Made by a program: the position numbers and the translations under genes. Below the pieces are notes generated by a model. That model was not told the DNA's origin. It searched no databases and saw only the letters and a program-made list of their open reading frames with translations. Below, piece after piece: positions 46,101 to 57,558 of a DNA stretch of 64,000 bases (position 1 is the first letter of the stretch; each line of letters begins with the position of its first letter). Source of the DNA: Triglochin maritima. Lineage: Eukaryota; Streptophyta; Magnoliopsida; Alismatales; Juncaginaceae. The stretch is from the NCBI GenBank assembly GCA_963682175.1, contig OY821772.1, forward strand, positions 12,516,743 through 12,580,742, given 5' to 3'.

Positions 46101-46865
46101 AATACGGCAACGCAACCATACACGTAGCCCTGCTTCATAGAGAAGTTCGCTGACAATCTCCTCCTCGAGAGGTCCCGTTGGGCTTCCTCCAGGCCTTCAA
46201 CCAAGAAAGTGTGAACAACATTTGCCCACGCATATCTCTTCAGGCGCTTGAGGTTCTTAAGGTGCTTCGTGTACCACGCTTTACTTCGCAGTGATCCATC
46301 GAAGAACAAAAAATGATTGAAAATCATAGAAATAAGGAGTCGGACGTGCTCCTCCTCCTCGCCCATCTTGCTCGTGGCGGTAAGATGACCCAGTAGTTGG
46401 GTGTTGTCGAGGTTAACCCCGTCACGTTTCTCTACGTACAAGGCTTCCATATCCACTCTCTGCCCATGTGCTCTTAGTCCAAGTAGAAGGGCGACGTCTT
46501 CTACCGTAAATAGGACCACCCCAGTGACTATTCTCAGACCGACTTCATTGGCGTCGAAGTGTTCGACGAACCAACCCAGTATCTCGTTGTCAGTTGTGAC
46601 GTGAGGAAAGGAGAGGAAGTGACCGAAAGGCGTCCGTTGGAAGACATTTTTCTCCTCCTCCTTCATCCGGTCGAACTGCTTGTGAAGGGCCGTGAAACCG
46701 CACTTGGTTTCGCGGAAGTAGTACGTGCTTCCCTTAAACCACCAAAAATTTTTGTTAGAGGCCAATAATGAACCTTAAAATGAACCAGAAAGAACGTGGT
46801 TGACACAACACCTGCGCGGCTACAATTTCAGGAGCGATGGAGGTTTCAGGTAGAGAAGGATCCAT
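43163..46865 (-). CDS. Ulp1-like (C48) protease gene of MULE-3, three exons, one frameshift
   Basis: Ulp1 proteases remove SUMO-type modifiers. Exon 1 is 46865-46812 (18 codons). Exon 2 is 46732-46097 (212 codons). Exon 3 is 45432-43163. All junctions are phase 0, GT-AG. Exon 2 resembles the DUF1985-type domain of plant TE-borne Ulp1 genes (TPFGHFL, FTVEDVALLLGL). Exon 3 holds CWTEMFSRRQIL, then about 230 residues of Glu/Lys/Arg coiled coil. The protease region at the end has LAGHWTLFV (His), IQYNSL, where Asp is usual, and QQAGSNDCGPYVLYW (Gln and Cys). A frame change within the GA-rich repeat near 44315 separates coil and protease, probably a slippage deletion, so the copy may be inactive. 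The Asp-to-Asn position could also weaken catalysis. Similar genes are known in Kaonashi-type MULEs. Confidence 0.8.
44170..44970 (-). repeat. GA-rich coding repeat (Glu/Lys/Arg coiled coil)
   Basis: About 800 bp of purine-rich 6-36 bp repeats on the minus strand encode REEEERKKREE-type units. The complementary strand reads long Ser/Leu/Phe frames, which are artefacts of composition. Confidence 0.85.
45485..46075 (-). repeat. TGTCCGGAATAAG repeats in Ulp1 intron 2 of MULE-3
   Basis: Nearly the whole intron (46096-45433) is made of about 25 units of 20-24 bp (GTCCGGAATAAGAGTTGCGT on the minus strand), in sense orientation to the Ulp1 gene. Splice sites (AAG|GTAAGT-like and TTTTCAG) flank it. 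Confidence 0.9.
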
Positions 46866-47197
46866 TTTCGCCTGGTTATAATTTTCGTTCGACTAAAACA
46901 GGAATGAAGGTTTTGGATGAGCGTATGGAAAGGAACTCCGGGTGAAATGGGGAATGGAAAAGGAGAAGACTTGGGAGGAAAGTTACTCGAATGTTGTACC
47001 GCCGCTAATGATGTACGTGAAGTTTAACCGTCTAATCGTGATTTCGGGAAATGAACCGTCGCACCCAATAATTCGTAATTTACTTTTCCCCGCGCAGAAG
47101 TTTTGGCTGACTGGACGCTGAACTGGCAGCTGACTTGTCCGTCCACGTAGGAAGCGTCACGGACGCGCGCGTCCGTGTATAACTACTCATACTCAAA

Positions 47198-48627
47198 TTC
47201 TTTAGTGAAGGTGGTGTTGGTCTCAAAAACATGTGCATGCGAGAGGTGGACCCTAACACAAGACCTTGTCATAAGAAGTTCATTTTGAAGACTCGGTTGG
47301 GTATTAATTAATATCGAAAGGTCACCATAATTTAGAATTAAGGATATAAACGAGGAGACGAGGCCAATTAGGAATTGTTTCCTGATGGAATCAAAATTTT
47401 AGAATAATCAAGATCAAAATCCTCGCTCCAGCGAGAAGATGAGAAGGAAATTATATTTCTTTTACTGGTTTGGACCTTGCTTGGTTGAGGGAGTAAGATT
47501 ATTGGAGGAATGAGGATGCAGCGACATGTTTGTTTGGGATAATGACTTCTTGTCTAATAGTTATCAGCAACTAGTTTTGTTAGCTACCAGACCACACTCG
47601 AACATATTGATGATGCTCGTGATGAAATATGAACAATCAAACTGATTATCATGTGATCTCGTCAATTAGCTAGTGTGGTATAAGTGCGTCAACCTTCGTT
47701 GCTTAGGATGCCACCTGTGCTCACCAATTGGGCCCAAATCATGTTCACAATTTGAGGCTTAAGTTGTTCAACCATACCACGTTCGATCGTACATTTGGGT
47801 CCGTGTACGGAGAAATTGACTTAGTATTGTAAAACTTGATTTTATCTCGTTGTAATCCACTCCATCAATTATATCGTTGTTAACGAAGTGATATTTTTTG
47901 AAAAAATAATGGTACAAATACAAATAACTAGAATTTTTAGTAGTATAAATGTAAATAAATAACTTTGTAGTTGTTCTAGTGTAAATAGTGATACAACAAT
48001 TACACAAAGTCAATTTTATGGTATTCAATTCTGCATACAATAAAAAAGAACTCTATCTTCTTTGGACTAGAAGTTGGTAGAGAAGTACTCTTTTTTGTTT
48101 AAATTTTGAAAAGAGAAGGGGAAAAACCCTCCACGGCGACCTCAAACAAAACAAGGACTACAAGCATCTTTCCTAACAAAAAAAGTAAAACCTTTGATAT
48201 CTATGTCCATCGAATCAGATAAAAACAATCCAAGTTATCTTCCGTCGTATAATCGTATTATCTTCTTTTTGGGCAAGTATCATATTAATGCATTATCTTA
48301 TTCTAGGAATGATTTAGAGTCATTCTATAGTTTAGAATAATTCAGATGCACAATGAGATATTGAAACAAATTTGGAATACGAGTTCAAAAAAATAAAAAA
48401 AGCGGATTTTGATGTGGAGTGGATAAGGAGATACTTTGTTTTTTTCAAATCATCTAGCCTTATCCATGCACGTCATCCATTGGCTTCGTTATCCAGTTCT
48501 TTGGATGATGTTCACTTTTCTTATATCTTTTGTTTTTTTCCTCCAAAAATTCGACGTTATAATTTCATTCTTGTAACAGGAAATTAATTTTTTTGTTGAG
48601 ACAAATTTTGATGTATGTTGTAGGTTA
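47198..48627. other. Unassigned sequence between MULE-3 and the copia element
   Basis: 1.4 kb of AT-rich sequence. No conserved protein, repeat array or RNA gene is visible. Confidence 0.5.
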
Positions 48628-49239
48628 TGTTGGTACAATTACAAATATATTTATGTAATACAGTGAGTTACAAATGTCGAATATATATTTTATTAGAATC
48701 CAGATTAAGCTAACGTACAAAATCATGTTTGAACAACAAACAACGAAGAATAATGTTCAGAAACCACTTTACAAACCGAGCCGTCGAATTCCGACTTGCC
48801 TCAGAGAAAATATCGCCCCTACGTACCACTGCGATGAGCCTAGTGTTTTTCTCCCAGAATAGAACGGTTCCTTCGTCGAACAGGTGCACACCGGAGCTGA
48901 CGAACCTCGAAAGCAGAACAAAACCTCGCTAGAATCGACCGCCGGAGAACGTTGGAATTCGTGGATACAAAAATCACCGGAGCGGTTTTTCGTTGAGAGA
49001 GAAAGATAAAAGATGTGTATATTGTGTGTTTTTCTGGGTGGAGTGCAAAATATTTTATAGTAGTCTATAACCTAAAAATAGGACCTCTTAACCCCCACTA
49101 ACACGGGCTCATGATCACCACATGTTCAAGTGTACATGGGTCCAACCACCTCTCCACTCCTTCCACTCTCTCCACTTCTCAACATTGGATTTTCTCAATT
49201 AAGTTGTTCATGGTATAACCTAACCTTAATAATCCAACA
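48628..49239 (-). repeat. 3' LTR of COP-1
   Basis: 612 bp, clearly homologous to the right LTR with dozens of differences, so the insertion is old relative to ATH-2. Confidence 0.9.
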
Positions 49240-51475
49240 ACCCCCCACAAATCCATTGTTGATCGACAAATCATTGCAACCTAGTGCTTTCAGTAATGGT
49301 ACATTTCGGGTTTGAACCCCTACTACCTGAGTCCTTCAACTTTACCCCCACAAGAACTAAGTGAAACAAAGTTTTGAACTTTAACTTTTGTTGTAGAGAT
49401 GTTCATTAAGAACAATATCAAGCAAGTTATACTGCAATCTACATGGTTGATGCATTACAGTCATGCATCCGTATCCTGTTTCATGAATACTTTCAAGGAA
49501 TATCCCCCGTTCCTCTAATTGCGGCCACACAATTGCATTCACGTAGTTGGGCATCTCAAAAGATGCACTGCTAACATCCTTTACTAAACTTGCAGTTTCA
49601 GCAACATATTCATTCTTTGGGGTATTGACACAGATACAATGTAAGACCTACAATGTATCACCAATTGGTTGCACTCAACTCACTCAAGAACTTGTTATTA
49701 CCACACTGAACCAACTTCATGGGATCTCCACTCAGATTGGTTGGGTTGCCGTTCTAGATGAGTCATGAAATGAGCCTCAGTCCCATCCCCAACTTGGATT
49801 TCAAAACTTGGGCTAGATCAAGTCCTTGGTGAAAGGATCAACCATATTATCTTTGGTACCAACAAAATCAGCATCTCACCCTTTCCGAGACTAACTCCTT
49901 TAGAGACTTCAGTCTTACTTGGATGTGTCTCCTTTGTTTGTTATTATACTTTGAGTTTCTTAGCTTTGTAATAGTAGTCATACTATCACAATGCGCAGAT
50001 ATTGTAGGAACTAGTTTGCTGGTCATTGACAATTCAGAAATGAGTCATTTCAACCACTCAGCTTCCATTCCACTTGTGTCCAAAACACAAAGTTCAACAT
50101 CAAATGTAGATCGAGACAATATGGTCTGTTTTGTAGACTTCCAGGAGACTGCACCTCCACCCAGAGTAAAAACATACCCTGTAATACCGTTACTCTCAAA
50201 GTTTTTGACTATCCAGGTTGCATCATTGTACCCTTCGAGTACAACTGGGAATTTCCCATCATGCAACCCAATGGAAGAAGTACCATTCAAGTACTTTAAT
50301 ACTCTATCCAAAGCCTCCCAATGAGTACGATCAGGACAACTTGTGTATCTACTATGTTTGCTTACTGAGAATGAAATATCTGGTCATGGGCAATTTGTAA
50401 GATATATCAAGCTACCTATAATTTGAGAATATCTCAATTGTGACACCGGAACACCACTCTTGTTCTTGTACAAAGATTTTGAAGAATCATATGGTTTTTT
50501 TACAGATCTACAATTTGTATAACTAAATCTCTCAAGATCCTTCTTAACATAGTGAGATTGAGATATGAAAATACCATCAACTGATCTAATCAGTTTGATA
50601 CCCAATATCATATTTGCAACACCTATATCTTTCATTTCAAACTTAGTACACAAGAATGACTTTGTTTCATGTATTATTTCAAGATTTGATCCAAACAGAA
50701 ATATGGCATCGACATATAAACACAATGCAATACATGCATTACCTTGAACTTTGCAGTAGACACACTTGTTAGAATCAATAACCTGGAATCCAAATGATAA
50801 TATAATTTTGTCAAACTTCTCATGCCATGCTTTTGGGGCTTGTTTAAGTTCATAAAGAGACTTAACAAGTTCACAAACTTTATTCTCGCTTCCAGAAGCT
50901 ACAAATCCTTCAGGCTGACCCATATAAATTTTTTCTTCAAGATCACCATGAAGAAAAATAATTTTTACATCCATTTGATGGATCGTAAAATCATATACGG
51001 ATGTCAATGCTAAAAGCACTCGGATAAGAGTCATACGAGACACTAGAGAATAGATATCAAAATAGTCTATTCCCTCATTTTGTTTAAACCCTTGGACAAC
51101 TAATCTGGCTTTATACTTATCAATGGAACCATATGGTTTTAATTTCTTTTTAAATATTCATACAACCAATTGTTGAGACAATAGAGTCCATTTCGATATT
51201 AACTGCATCTTTCCAATGCTTTGCTTCGGATGAAGTCGTAGCATCCTTGAAAGTTGTTGGATCGCCCTCGATATGGTATGTGATGTAATCACTTCCCAAA
51301 TCCTTGACAATTCTAGAACATTTACTTCTTCTAGGTTCAATTTCAACTTGAGTTTGAGAGAACTCAGATTCGGTAACAGACCGATCCGCCCCTACGTTTG
51401 TCATCGTTTCCACATGCTTGTGGATGAAACTAGACGTAGACGGATCACCCGAAAAGGAAAAAAAACTTGTTGAGG
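49240..51475 (-). pseudogene. COP-1 reverse transcriptase and RNase H
   Basis: Reverse transcriptase (RVT_2 type) is readable in pieces from about 51413 to 50384 with QMDVKIIFLHGDLEEKIYM and SLYELKQAPKAWHEKF. The catalytic box reads LYVDAIFLFG where copia enzymes have YVDD, so the second Asp is Ala. RNase H follows with WKSTKQTILSRSTFDVEL and a DTSGMEAEWLK tail (50311-50045). Beyond 50045 the reading is frayed to about 49280. Several frameshifts and stops separate the blocks. Family certain, function lost. Confidence 0.85.
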
Positions 51476-51479
51476 AACT

Positions 51480-52913
51480 TTAGATTTCATGGGAATACAT
51501 CCTTAAAAATGTGACAACACGAAATTCAACAATTGTATTAACATCTATGCTAGATATCTTGCACTTGATTACCAAAAAATTGTACGTATAACTATTAATC
51601 ACGTATCGGATAAAAAATGCATCAACGGTCTTGGGGCCAAGCCTTTTCCTTTTATGTTCAGGGATTAACAATTTTGCAAGACAACCCCAAACTCTAAGAT
51701 ATTTAAGACTTGGTTTTCGACCATGCCAAAGTTCAAAAATGTTATCCTCTTTATGTTTTTGAGGAACTTTATTCAGAATATGGCAAACCGTATTCAAAGC
51801 TTCTCTCCACATATATTTAGGTAATCCTGAACTCTCCAACAATGCATTAATCATATCAGATAATGTTCTATTCTTTCGTTCAGCAATCCCATTAGATTGT
51901 GAAGAATATGGAGTCGGCTCATGAACTATGCCAAAATCCTAACAAACTTGTTTGAACAGGTTAGACATATATTCACCACCTCTATCGGATCTCAACTTCT
52001 TAAGTTTCTTTTTAGTTTGTGTTTCTGCTTCGTTCTTGAAAATAAGGAACTTAGACAACGCTTCATCCTTACTTTACAAAAGATAAACATAACAATATTT
52101 CGAACTATCATCAATGAATGTGATAAAATATTTTTTCTTATGCTTAGTTAACATGCCATTAAATTCACAAGTGTGTACGAGTTCTAAAATACTTGTATCT
52201 CTAGTCATAGAATGAAAATGTTTCTTTGGTTGTTTAACTTGCACACACACTTGACATTTTTTATTCTCAATGACATACTTAGGAATCATGTCTAAATTCA
52301 TCATTCTTTTTAAGCACTGATAATTAACATATCCTAAACGTTTATGCCAAATATCACAATATTCAATGGAATAAACAGCAGTAGAAGACACATCTTTAGC
52401 AGAAATAGTATTACGATTATAAACAGTTGGTTCAACATGAATTAAAAAAGCACCACAAGATAAGTACCTCTTGCGAATAAAAGTACCAGAAAGAGTAATC
52501 ACAACTTTGTTGCATTTAAATGTCACTTCATAACCCTCAACTACCAGACACGAACCACTAATAATATTACGACGAACAACAGGCACATGATGCGTCCTGT
52601 GCAGCGAAAGAGCTTGTCCTGAAGGTAACTTCAAGTCGATACGTCCAACACCAAGCACCTTTGCAACATTCCCATCGGCCATCGACACTGATTTTCCATC
52701 AACAAGCTGGTAAGAGACAAACATGGACTTGTCAGCACATACATGCACATTAGCCACGGTATCAACCAACCACTCATGTGGTTCGTAAATGGAAAGTACT
52801 CGAGGATTAACAGAAGCAAACTTACTGTTGGTCTCGTCCACCCCAGTCAATACATTGACCCGTGGAGTCGATTTAGTGGTACCTTGTTGGCGTTTGACTT
52901 TCTTGAAGGACAA
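51480..52913 (-). pseudogene. COP-1 protease, GAG-pre-integrase and integrase
   Basis: 52913-52074 holds the protease site WLVDTVANVHVC, in which the Gly of the D-T/S-G-A signature is Val. The GAG-pre-integrase block (IWHKRLGYVNYQCLKRM with C-x2-C KCQVCVQVK) follows. The integrase core begins near 52150 (FITFIDDSSKYCYVYLL), breaks frame, and resumes with LRSDRGGEYMSN near 51985. Its third-acid region is at 51900-51830 (NGIAERKNRT). The C-terminal part is open 51854-51480 with WREALNTVCHILNKVP. The loss of Gly at the protease site and the frame breaks make it inactive. Confidence 0.85.
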
Positions 52914-53707
52914 TCCTTAGCCGAGTGCCCAACCTGTCTACAATTCCAACATGATTTGTTTGTTGGTTTTTTCTGGATTTTGGCCTTAGACTTTGTCTTA
53001 TTGGAAGATTGTGGTTTTTCTTTAAAATGCGACTTAAATGAGGATCAAATTAATATGTTTGCCTTTGGTTGGAACTCTACAGACATCACTGTTTTTTCAC
53101 CTCGATGTTCCTCCTCAATTGCAATAGCAACCATGAGGTCATCCATAGTCAGTTTTCCTCTCCTATGCTTTAGAGACATACCGAAGTCCTCCCAGGACCG
53201 AGGGAACTTCTCTATGATTGACATTACTAGAAACTTCTCAGGAAGTTTCATGTCAGCCTCTTTTAAGCTATGTATTAAGATTATAAACTGATGGGCCCGT
53301 TTAGTAACTGACTTGCCTTCCACCATTTTAAACTTCAGGAATTTTCCAACATAATACTTTTCATGACCTAAGTACTCAGTATTATATTTTTTATCCAACT
53401 CATCCCACAAATCCTTTGCAGTTACAGAGGAGGACGAACTATATACATCGAAGAGCACATTGGACATAGCCAACATAATGCACCCTCGACATAATTTGTC
53501 ATTCTCTATCCACAGCTCTTGTGCTGCTTTGATTTTGGGATCTTTAGTTTCAGAAAGTGGAAAAACTTTTTCAATTACATCAACCAAACCAATAGAAGTT
53601 AATCAGATTTTCATAAGTTGCTGCCAACGTTTGAAATTCTACCCGGAAAATTTATCCGACATGCCTGACATGTCCACTTTTGGTGCAAACGAATTATTAC
53701 TCGACAT
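52914..53707 (-). pseudogene. COP-1 gag (UBN2 type)
   Basis: ATG at 53707 begins MSSNNSFAPKVD; two early stops (one TAG, one TGA) interrupt the first 40 codons. The main open part is 53587-53045 with KDLWDELDKKYNTEYLGHEK and SFKEAD-like UBN2 phrases (LPEKFLVMSIIEKFPRSWEDF). A zinc-knuckle remnant (C-W-N-C-x-Q-x-GHS-like) precedes the protease near 52930-52960. RNA packaging is the family role. Confidence 0.8.
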
Positions 53708-53728
53708 ATTTATTATTTTCTCTGAGAT

Positions 53729-54335
53729 TGTTGGTACAATTACAAATATATTCATGTAATACGATGGGTTACAGATGTCAAATAAATATTTGATCAGAAC
53801 CAGATTAAGCTAACGTACAAAATCATGTTTGAACAACAAACAACGAAGAATAATGTTCAGAAAACACCTAACAAACCAAGCCGTCGAATTCCGACTTGCC
53901 TCAGAGAAAATATCGCCCCCATGTACCAGTGCGATGAGTCTGACGCTTTTCTCCCAGGATAGAACAATCCTTTCGTCGAATAGGCACACACCGGAGCCAA
54001 CGAACCTGTAGATCAAAACCTCTTTAGAATCGACCATCGGAGAACGATGAAATTTGTGGATACAAAAATCCCCGGAGCGGTTTTTCGTTGAGAGAGAGAG
54101 ATAAAAGATGTGTATATTGTGTGTTTTTCTGGGTGGAGTGCAAAACATTTTATAGTAGTCTATAGCCTATAAATAGGACCTCTTAACCCCCACTAACATG
54201 GGCTCATGATCACCACATGTTCAAGTGTACATGGGTCCAACCACCCCTCCACTCCTTTCAATCTCTCAACTTCTCAACATTGGATTTTCTCAATTAAGTT
54301 GTTCATGGGTTTATCCCAAACTTAATAATCCAACA
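53729..54335 (-). repeat. 5' LTR of COP-1
   Basis: 607 bp with TGTTGG/CCAACA ends, paired with 48628-49239. Confidence 0.9.
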
Positions 54336-54340
54336 AATTA

Positions 54341-54838
54341 CTTGCCTCTTCTCTTTGTCAAGCTCTCTGGCGCTCATTGCTCTACATCTTCGCGGAATGT
54401 CCTCCTCCTTCACTTTGTCAGTTGGATGAATAAATTGACCCAGCTTTGAATACCCAAGGGTGCACATCACTTTGTTTGGGTTGGTTATGAGCCGAACGCA
54501 AACCCGACCCAACAAGAGTCCAGGTTGGATATCATATCGACCCGACTCGATGTGCATCCCTAAATAACACGACCTAGACAATTTCTTACATGTAACTAAA
54601 TCTTGGTACATCTTGTATAAGTGTAAGCCAAGTTTTTTCGTGTATGATTCCTAGTTTGGTAAAAATTTATTTTGGTGCCCAACCTAGCTCGGCAATTGTT
54701 CCTATGGTACAAAGGTTAAGTAAATTTATGCATGATATCCTACCCAATTAATTTGGATGGTACTTAACTTAGGCAAGTGTACGGTACGCGAACACTGGTA
54801 ACACCTACCACCACACCACCGCCACCTTCTTTGGAGCC
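54341..54838. other. Unassigned sequence left of the Harbinger-like element
   Basis: A minus-strand stretch near 54480-54345 reads GYSKLGQFIHPTDKVKEED and could be an exon fragment of an unknown gene. Nothing else is recognisable. Confidence 0.25.
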
Positions 54839-54841
54839 TAA

Positions 54842-54945
54842 GGGCACCCTTAACGGGGGTGCCCCGCCCGGGCGCTTGCCCGGGCGGTGGGCGTCCCGGG
54901 CAGACGCCCGGGCGCCCATGGGAGGGGGACACGTGTCCCCCTCCC
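54842..54945. repeat. GC-rich subterminal palindromes of the Harbinger-like element
   Basis: GCCCGGGCGCTTGCCCGGGC, GTCCCGGGCAGACGCCCGGG and GGGGGACACGTGTCCCCC lie within 100 bp, strongly self-complementary. The opposite end carries GCGCCCGGGGGTAGCCCGGG (57060-57080). Confidence 0.8.
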
Positions 54946-55258
54946 ATTGGTTATTTTTTTATTTTTTTTTGTTTTGGTTTTTTTATTAATGGATTGGGTA
55001 TTTGTTATAAATGTGGGGTAATAATTTTTTGTAAGTGATTAAAATTAAGAATTTTCCAGAACCAACAATTTCAAGTTAAATAGAAAAAAAATTAATACAA
55101 CAATACCATAACAACAATACATTAATAATAATAAAATACGAAATACAACCAACCACATGAAACATCTGTTAAAGGGAAATACAAACCATACGGACTACTA
55201 AAACCCGAAATACAAACTAAGGGAAATACAAACCATACGGAATACATACTACATCAAA

Positions 55259-56506
55259 CTACACGTACCCATTCTCTTCTGCCCAGGCGAGAAGTTTATC
55301 GATTACTTTTTGATCCTTCTCCGTCGGGTTGTCCTTCCTCATCAGAGAGTGAAGCATGTCCAACTTATTTTTTATTAAATGTCTCTGGAAATTCCTTTCC
55401 GCTAACTCCTCTTGCTTGGAGAAACCATCTTCTCTGACTTGGGCGGTGTATCGCATCTGTTGTGCAAGTTCTCTAACATCGGTGTCTCGTTCGGGGCGTA
55501 ATGCACTCTTAGCCTTCTTCACACCTTCTGGGCGTGTAGACGACTCCGGCATCGGCTCTTCTGCATCCGAGGGTGATTGCGTCCTCGAGCCGTCCGTGCT
55601 CTTTCTTTTCCCAAGGCTTCCTGACTGGGGACTATTTTCATCGTGCAACTCCGGGGACTCTCAGTCAACACGCACGGCATTAGCTCCGGAGATCACACTC
55701 TCCCATTTTGGGTACCTACGCAACATAACCCAAGCATCAAAATAAAGAAATTTACTAGGCCCATGATTTCACTCGTAGATCACGTGCGCTTGTCGGACAA
55801 CATCGTCGTCATTCTGGCCGCTCCTTTTCCGTCGGAATGCCTGATCGAAGCACCCGACCCACTTGTTCACAGCAGGTATAATTCTCCTCCACCGTCCTTT
55901 TAAGGACTCTGCGTTCCTTTCGGGTAGGCCTGTGCCTTCCACGGAGATGTCGTACACACGTTTCACCCTAGTCCACAATGAAGTAGACTTCTGGTTTGTC
56001 CCTGTCACCGCATCGCAACTGACTTCCATATATGCAGAGACAAGTCTCTCGTCCTCAGCTGTGGTCCACAACTTCGGATTGGCTTTGGCAGTTTGGACTT
56101 GCTTGCGGTGACGACGCTGTGGAGGTGGGGATGGTGGTGTGGGGGTGTGTCGTGGTGGGGACTCATCGTCGTCGTTACCCTCATCTTTAGTGTTCGCCAT
56201 ACTCTGACGACTATTTTGAGACAAGGGTCGGCCAAACATCTGGAACTGCGGTTGATTATAAGGGAATGGTGGTGCATATTGTGAGTATTGTGGGAATGGT
56301 AAGTTTTGATCTGGGGATGCGTAGTGGGAGAATTGTGGGAATGGTGAGTTTTGGTCAGGTGGTGGGAATGGTGGTGCGTACTGGGAGAAGTCGGGTTGTT
56401 GGAATGGTTGTTGGTAAAATGGACGTGAGGGATATGGTTGTGGATAGCGTGGATGCGGATTTGATTGTGGAGGAGGGGGGGAACGATTGTACTCCGGAGA
56501 AGACAT
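55259..56506 (-). pseudogene. Myb/trihelix ORF1 protein of a Harbinger-like element, two stops
   Basis: A single 416-codon frame from ATG 56506 to the stop at 55261-55259, interrupted by TGA at 55771-55769 and 55663-55661. The order is: a Pro/Gln/Phe-rich N-terminus (FPQFSHYASP-type repeats); a SANT/trihelix-like domain (LWTTAEDERLVSAYMEVSCD, about residues 160-240); then FLYFDAWVMLRRYPKWESV; and a Lys/Glu-rich C-terminal coiled coil (LAERNFQRHLIKNKLDML). Such proteins are often annotated as glutathione S-transferase T3-like or NAM-associated in plants, and act as DNA-binding partners of Harbinger transposases. The spacing of domains is uninterrupted, so both stops look like point mutations, not introns. 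Confidence 0.75.
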
Positions 56507-57100
56507 TGTGGGAGAAATATGGGATGTAAGTTGAGTTTTGCGTTTTGTGGAAGAGATATGGGGTGTAAGTTGATTTTTGTGTAGGGTATATATAGAGAAA
56601 AAATTAGACACTGTGCAATCACGCGGATTACTTTTCTTTCACGCGTATACTGTACATTCACGCGGACTATTTTGTTTCACGCGTATACTGTAGATTCACG
56701 CGGACTACTTTTGATTCACGCGTATACCGTGCAATCACGCGCGTTTCGAAATTCAAATATTCAAATTTCAAATATTCAAAATTTTGTGTTTAATAGTGAT
56801 TAATATTGTTAATTAATTAATAGTAATAATAAGTATATCGCGAATTAAAATTATAATGTAATTAGAATTAGATTTATATATAATGTATTTTGTTAAATGT
56901 TGTGTGAGAATTAAATTTGTTTAATTAAGAAATGATGTGGATGAAAGAGAGTGTAGGGTGGGTGGGGGTAGCCTGGGCATGGATAAGGGGATTTTTTGGG
57001 TGGGTTGGGTGAGCTGACGTGGCAGAGAGAGAAGCTGACGTGGCAGAGAGAGAGTGCAGGGCGCCCGGGGGTAGCCCGGGCGCTGTTAAAAATGCTCTAA

Positions 57101-57558
57101 CATTATAAGAGGCACAAGAAAGTTCTGATCTGATTTTGGATTCGTAGAAGAAAGGGAACATTTACAATAAACTCCTAGACTCCAACATAAAAGAAAACAA
57201 AGGAAAAATATGCAAAAGTGTCATTTAACTAAAAGCTCTCAACACTATTCCTAATACAAACTCCAATAGTTAAAAAATGTTTTTTTTGGGATAAAAACTA
57301 CCAATACACTATTTCCTAAAAAGTGGATTCTCAAATCCTATCAAAATGCCATCCCATTAATTATCCTCTTTCTATTTCTCTCCTTCTAAATGTGAACAAA
57401 AATTGTGACGTTACATTATTATCATCTTGCTTCAGTCTGATAGATGAAAAAGTTAGGGGTCGTCTGCTTTTGTTATTATTTATTTGTTTATTTGGTTGGT
57501 TGGAACTTTAAAAGGTAAAAGATAATCTTTCCCCGTCCCGCTTTATATGGTTATATGA
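57101..57558. other. Unassigned spacer
   Basis: AT-rich, no feature recognised. Confidence 0.4.

Larger units (their letters stand above)
38700..47188 (+). mobile_element. MULE-3: FAR1-type transposase + Ulp1-like protease element
   Basis: An 8.5-kb Mutator-like element with perfect 9-bp duplications ATACTCAAA (38691-38699 and 47189-47197). It starts GGGAAATGTTTGTTG and ends GTCCGTGTATAACTACTC. The inverted ends are imperfect but share CGCGCGTC/GCGTCACGGACG words. It holds two convergent genes: an intact transposase on the plus strand (39305-41731) and an Ulp1-like gene on the minus strand (46865-43163). Arrays of TGTCCGGAATAAG-type repeats lie in introns, between the genes and in the left leader. 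It is the best preserved DNA element in the window. MULE-4 is a decayed relative. Confidence 0.9.
48628..54335 (-). mobile_element. Ty1/copia element COP-1, degenerate but full length
   Basis: A 5.7-kb minus-strand element with LTRs 48628-49239 (612 bp) and 53729-54335 (607 bp), ends TGTTGG/CCAACA. Flanks are GGTTA (48623-48627) and AATTA (54336-54340), an aged or chance duplication. A polypurine tract (49240-49250, GTGGGGGGT on the minus strand) precedes the 3' LTR. The primer region after the 5' LTR reads ATCTCAGAG, a degenerate Met-tRNA-type site. The domain order gag, protease, integrase, reverse transcriptase, RNase H defines Ty1/copia. Multiple stops and active-site changes show it is dead. 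Confidence 0.9.
54842..57097 (-). mobile_element. PIF/Harbinger-like element carrying only ORF1
   Basis: 2256 bp with TAA on both sides (54839-54841 and 57098-57100), the PIF/Harbinger duplication. The ends GGGCACCCTTAAC and GAGCATTTTTAAC (reverse complement of the right end) are imperfect inverted repeats, followed by GC-rich GCCCGGGCG blocks at both ends. One trihelix gene lies inside; no DDE transposase is seen. TWA duplications are short, so the boundary call rests mainly on the inverted ends. Confidence 0.7.

Noticed and set aside
48623..54340. GGTTA / AATTA as a true target duplication of COP-1
   Set aside because: Only 3 of 5 bases agree; compatible with aged G-to-A changes but not strong enough to assert.
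54303..54611. Minus-strand frame with GYSKLGQFIHPTDKVKEED
   Set aside because: It looks protein-like but overlaps the COP-1 LTR edge, and I could not name a family; not called as a gene.
55720..55780. Intron in the Harbinger-like ORF1 between 55783 and 55726
   Set aside because: GT and AG are present, but the supposed intron encodes FLYFDAWVMLRR, expected in this family, so a premature TGA is the better explanation.
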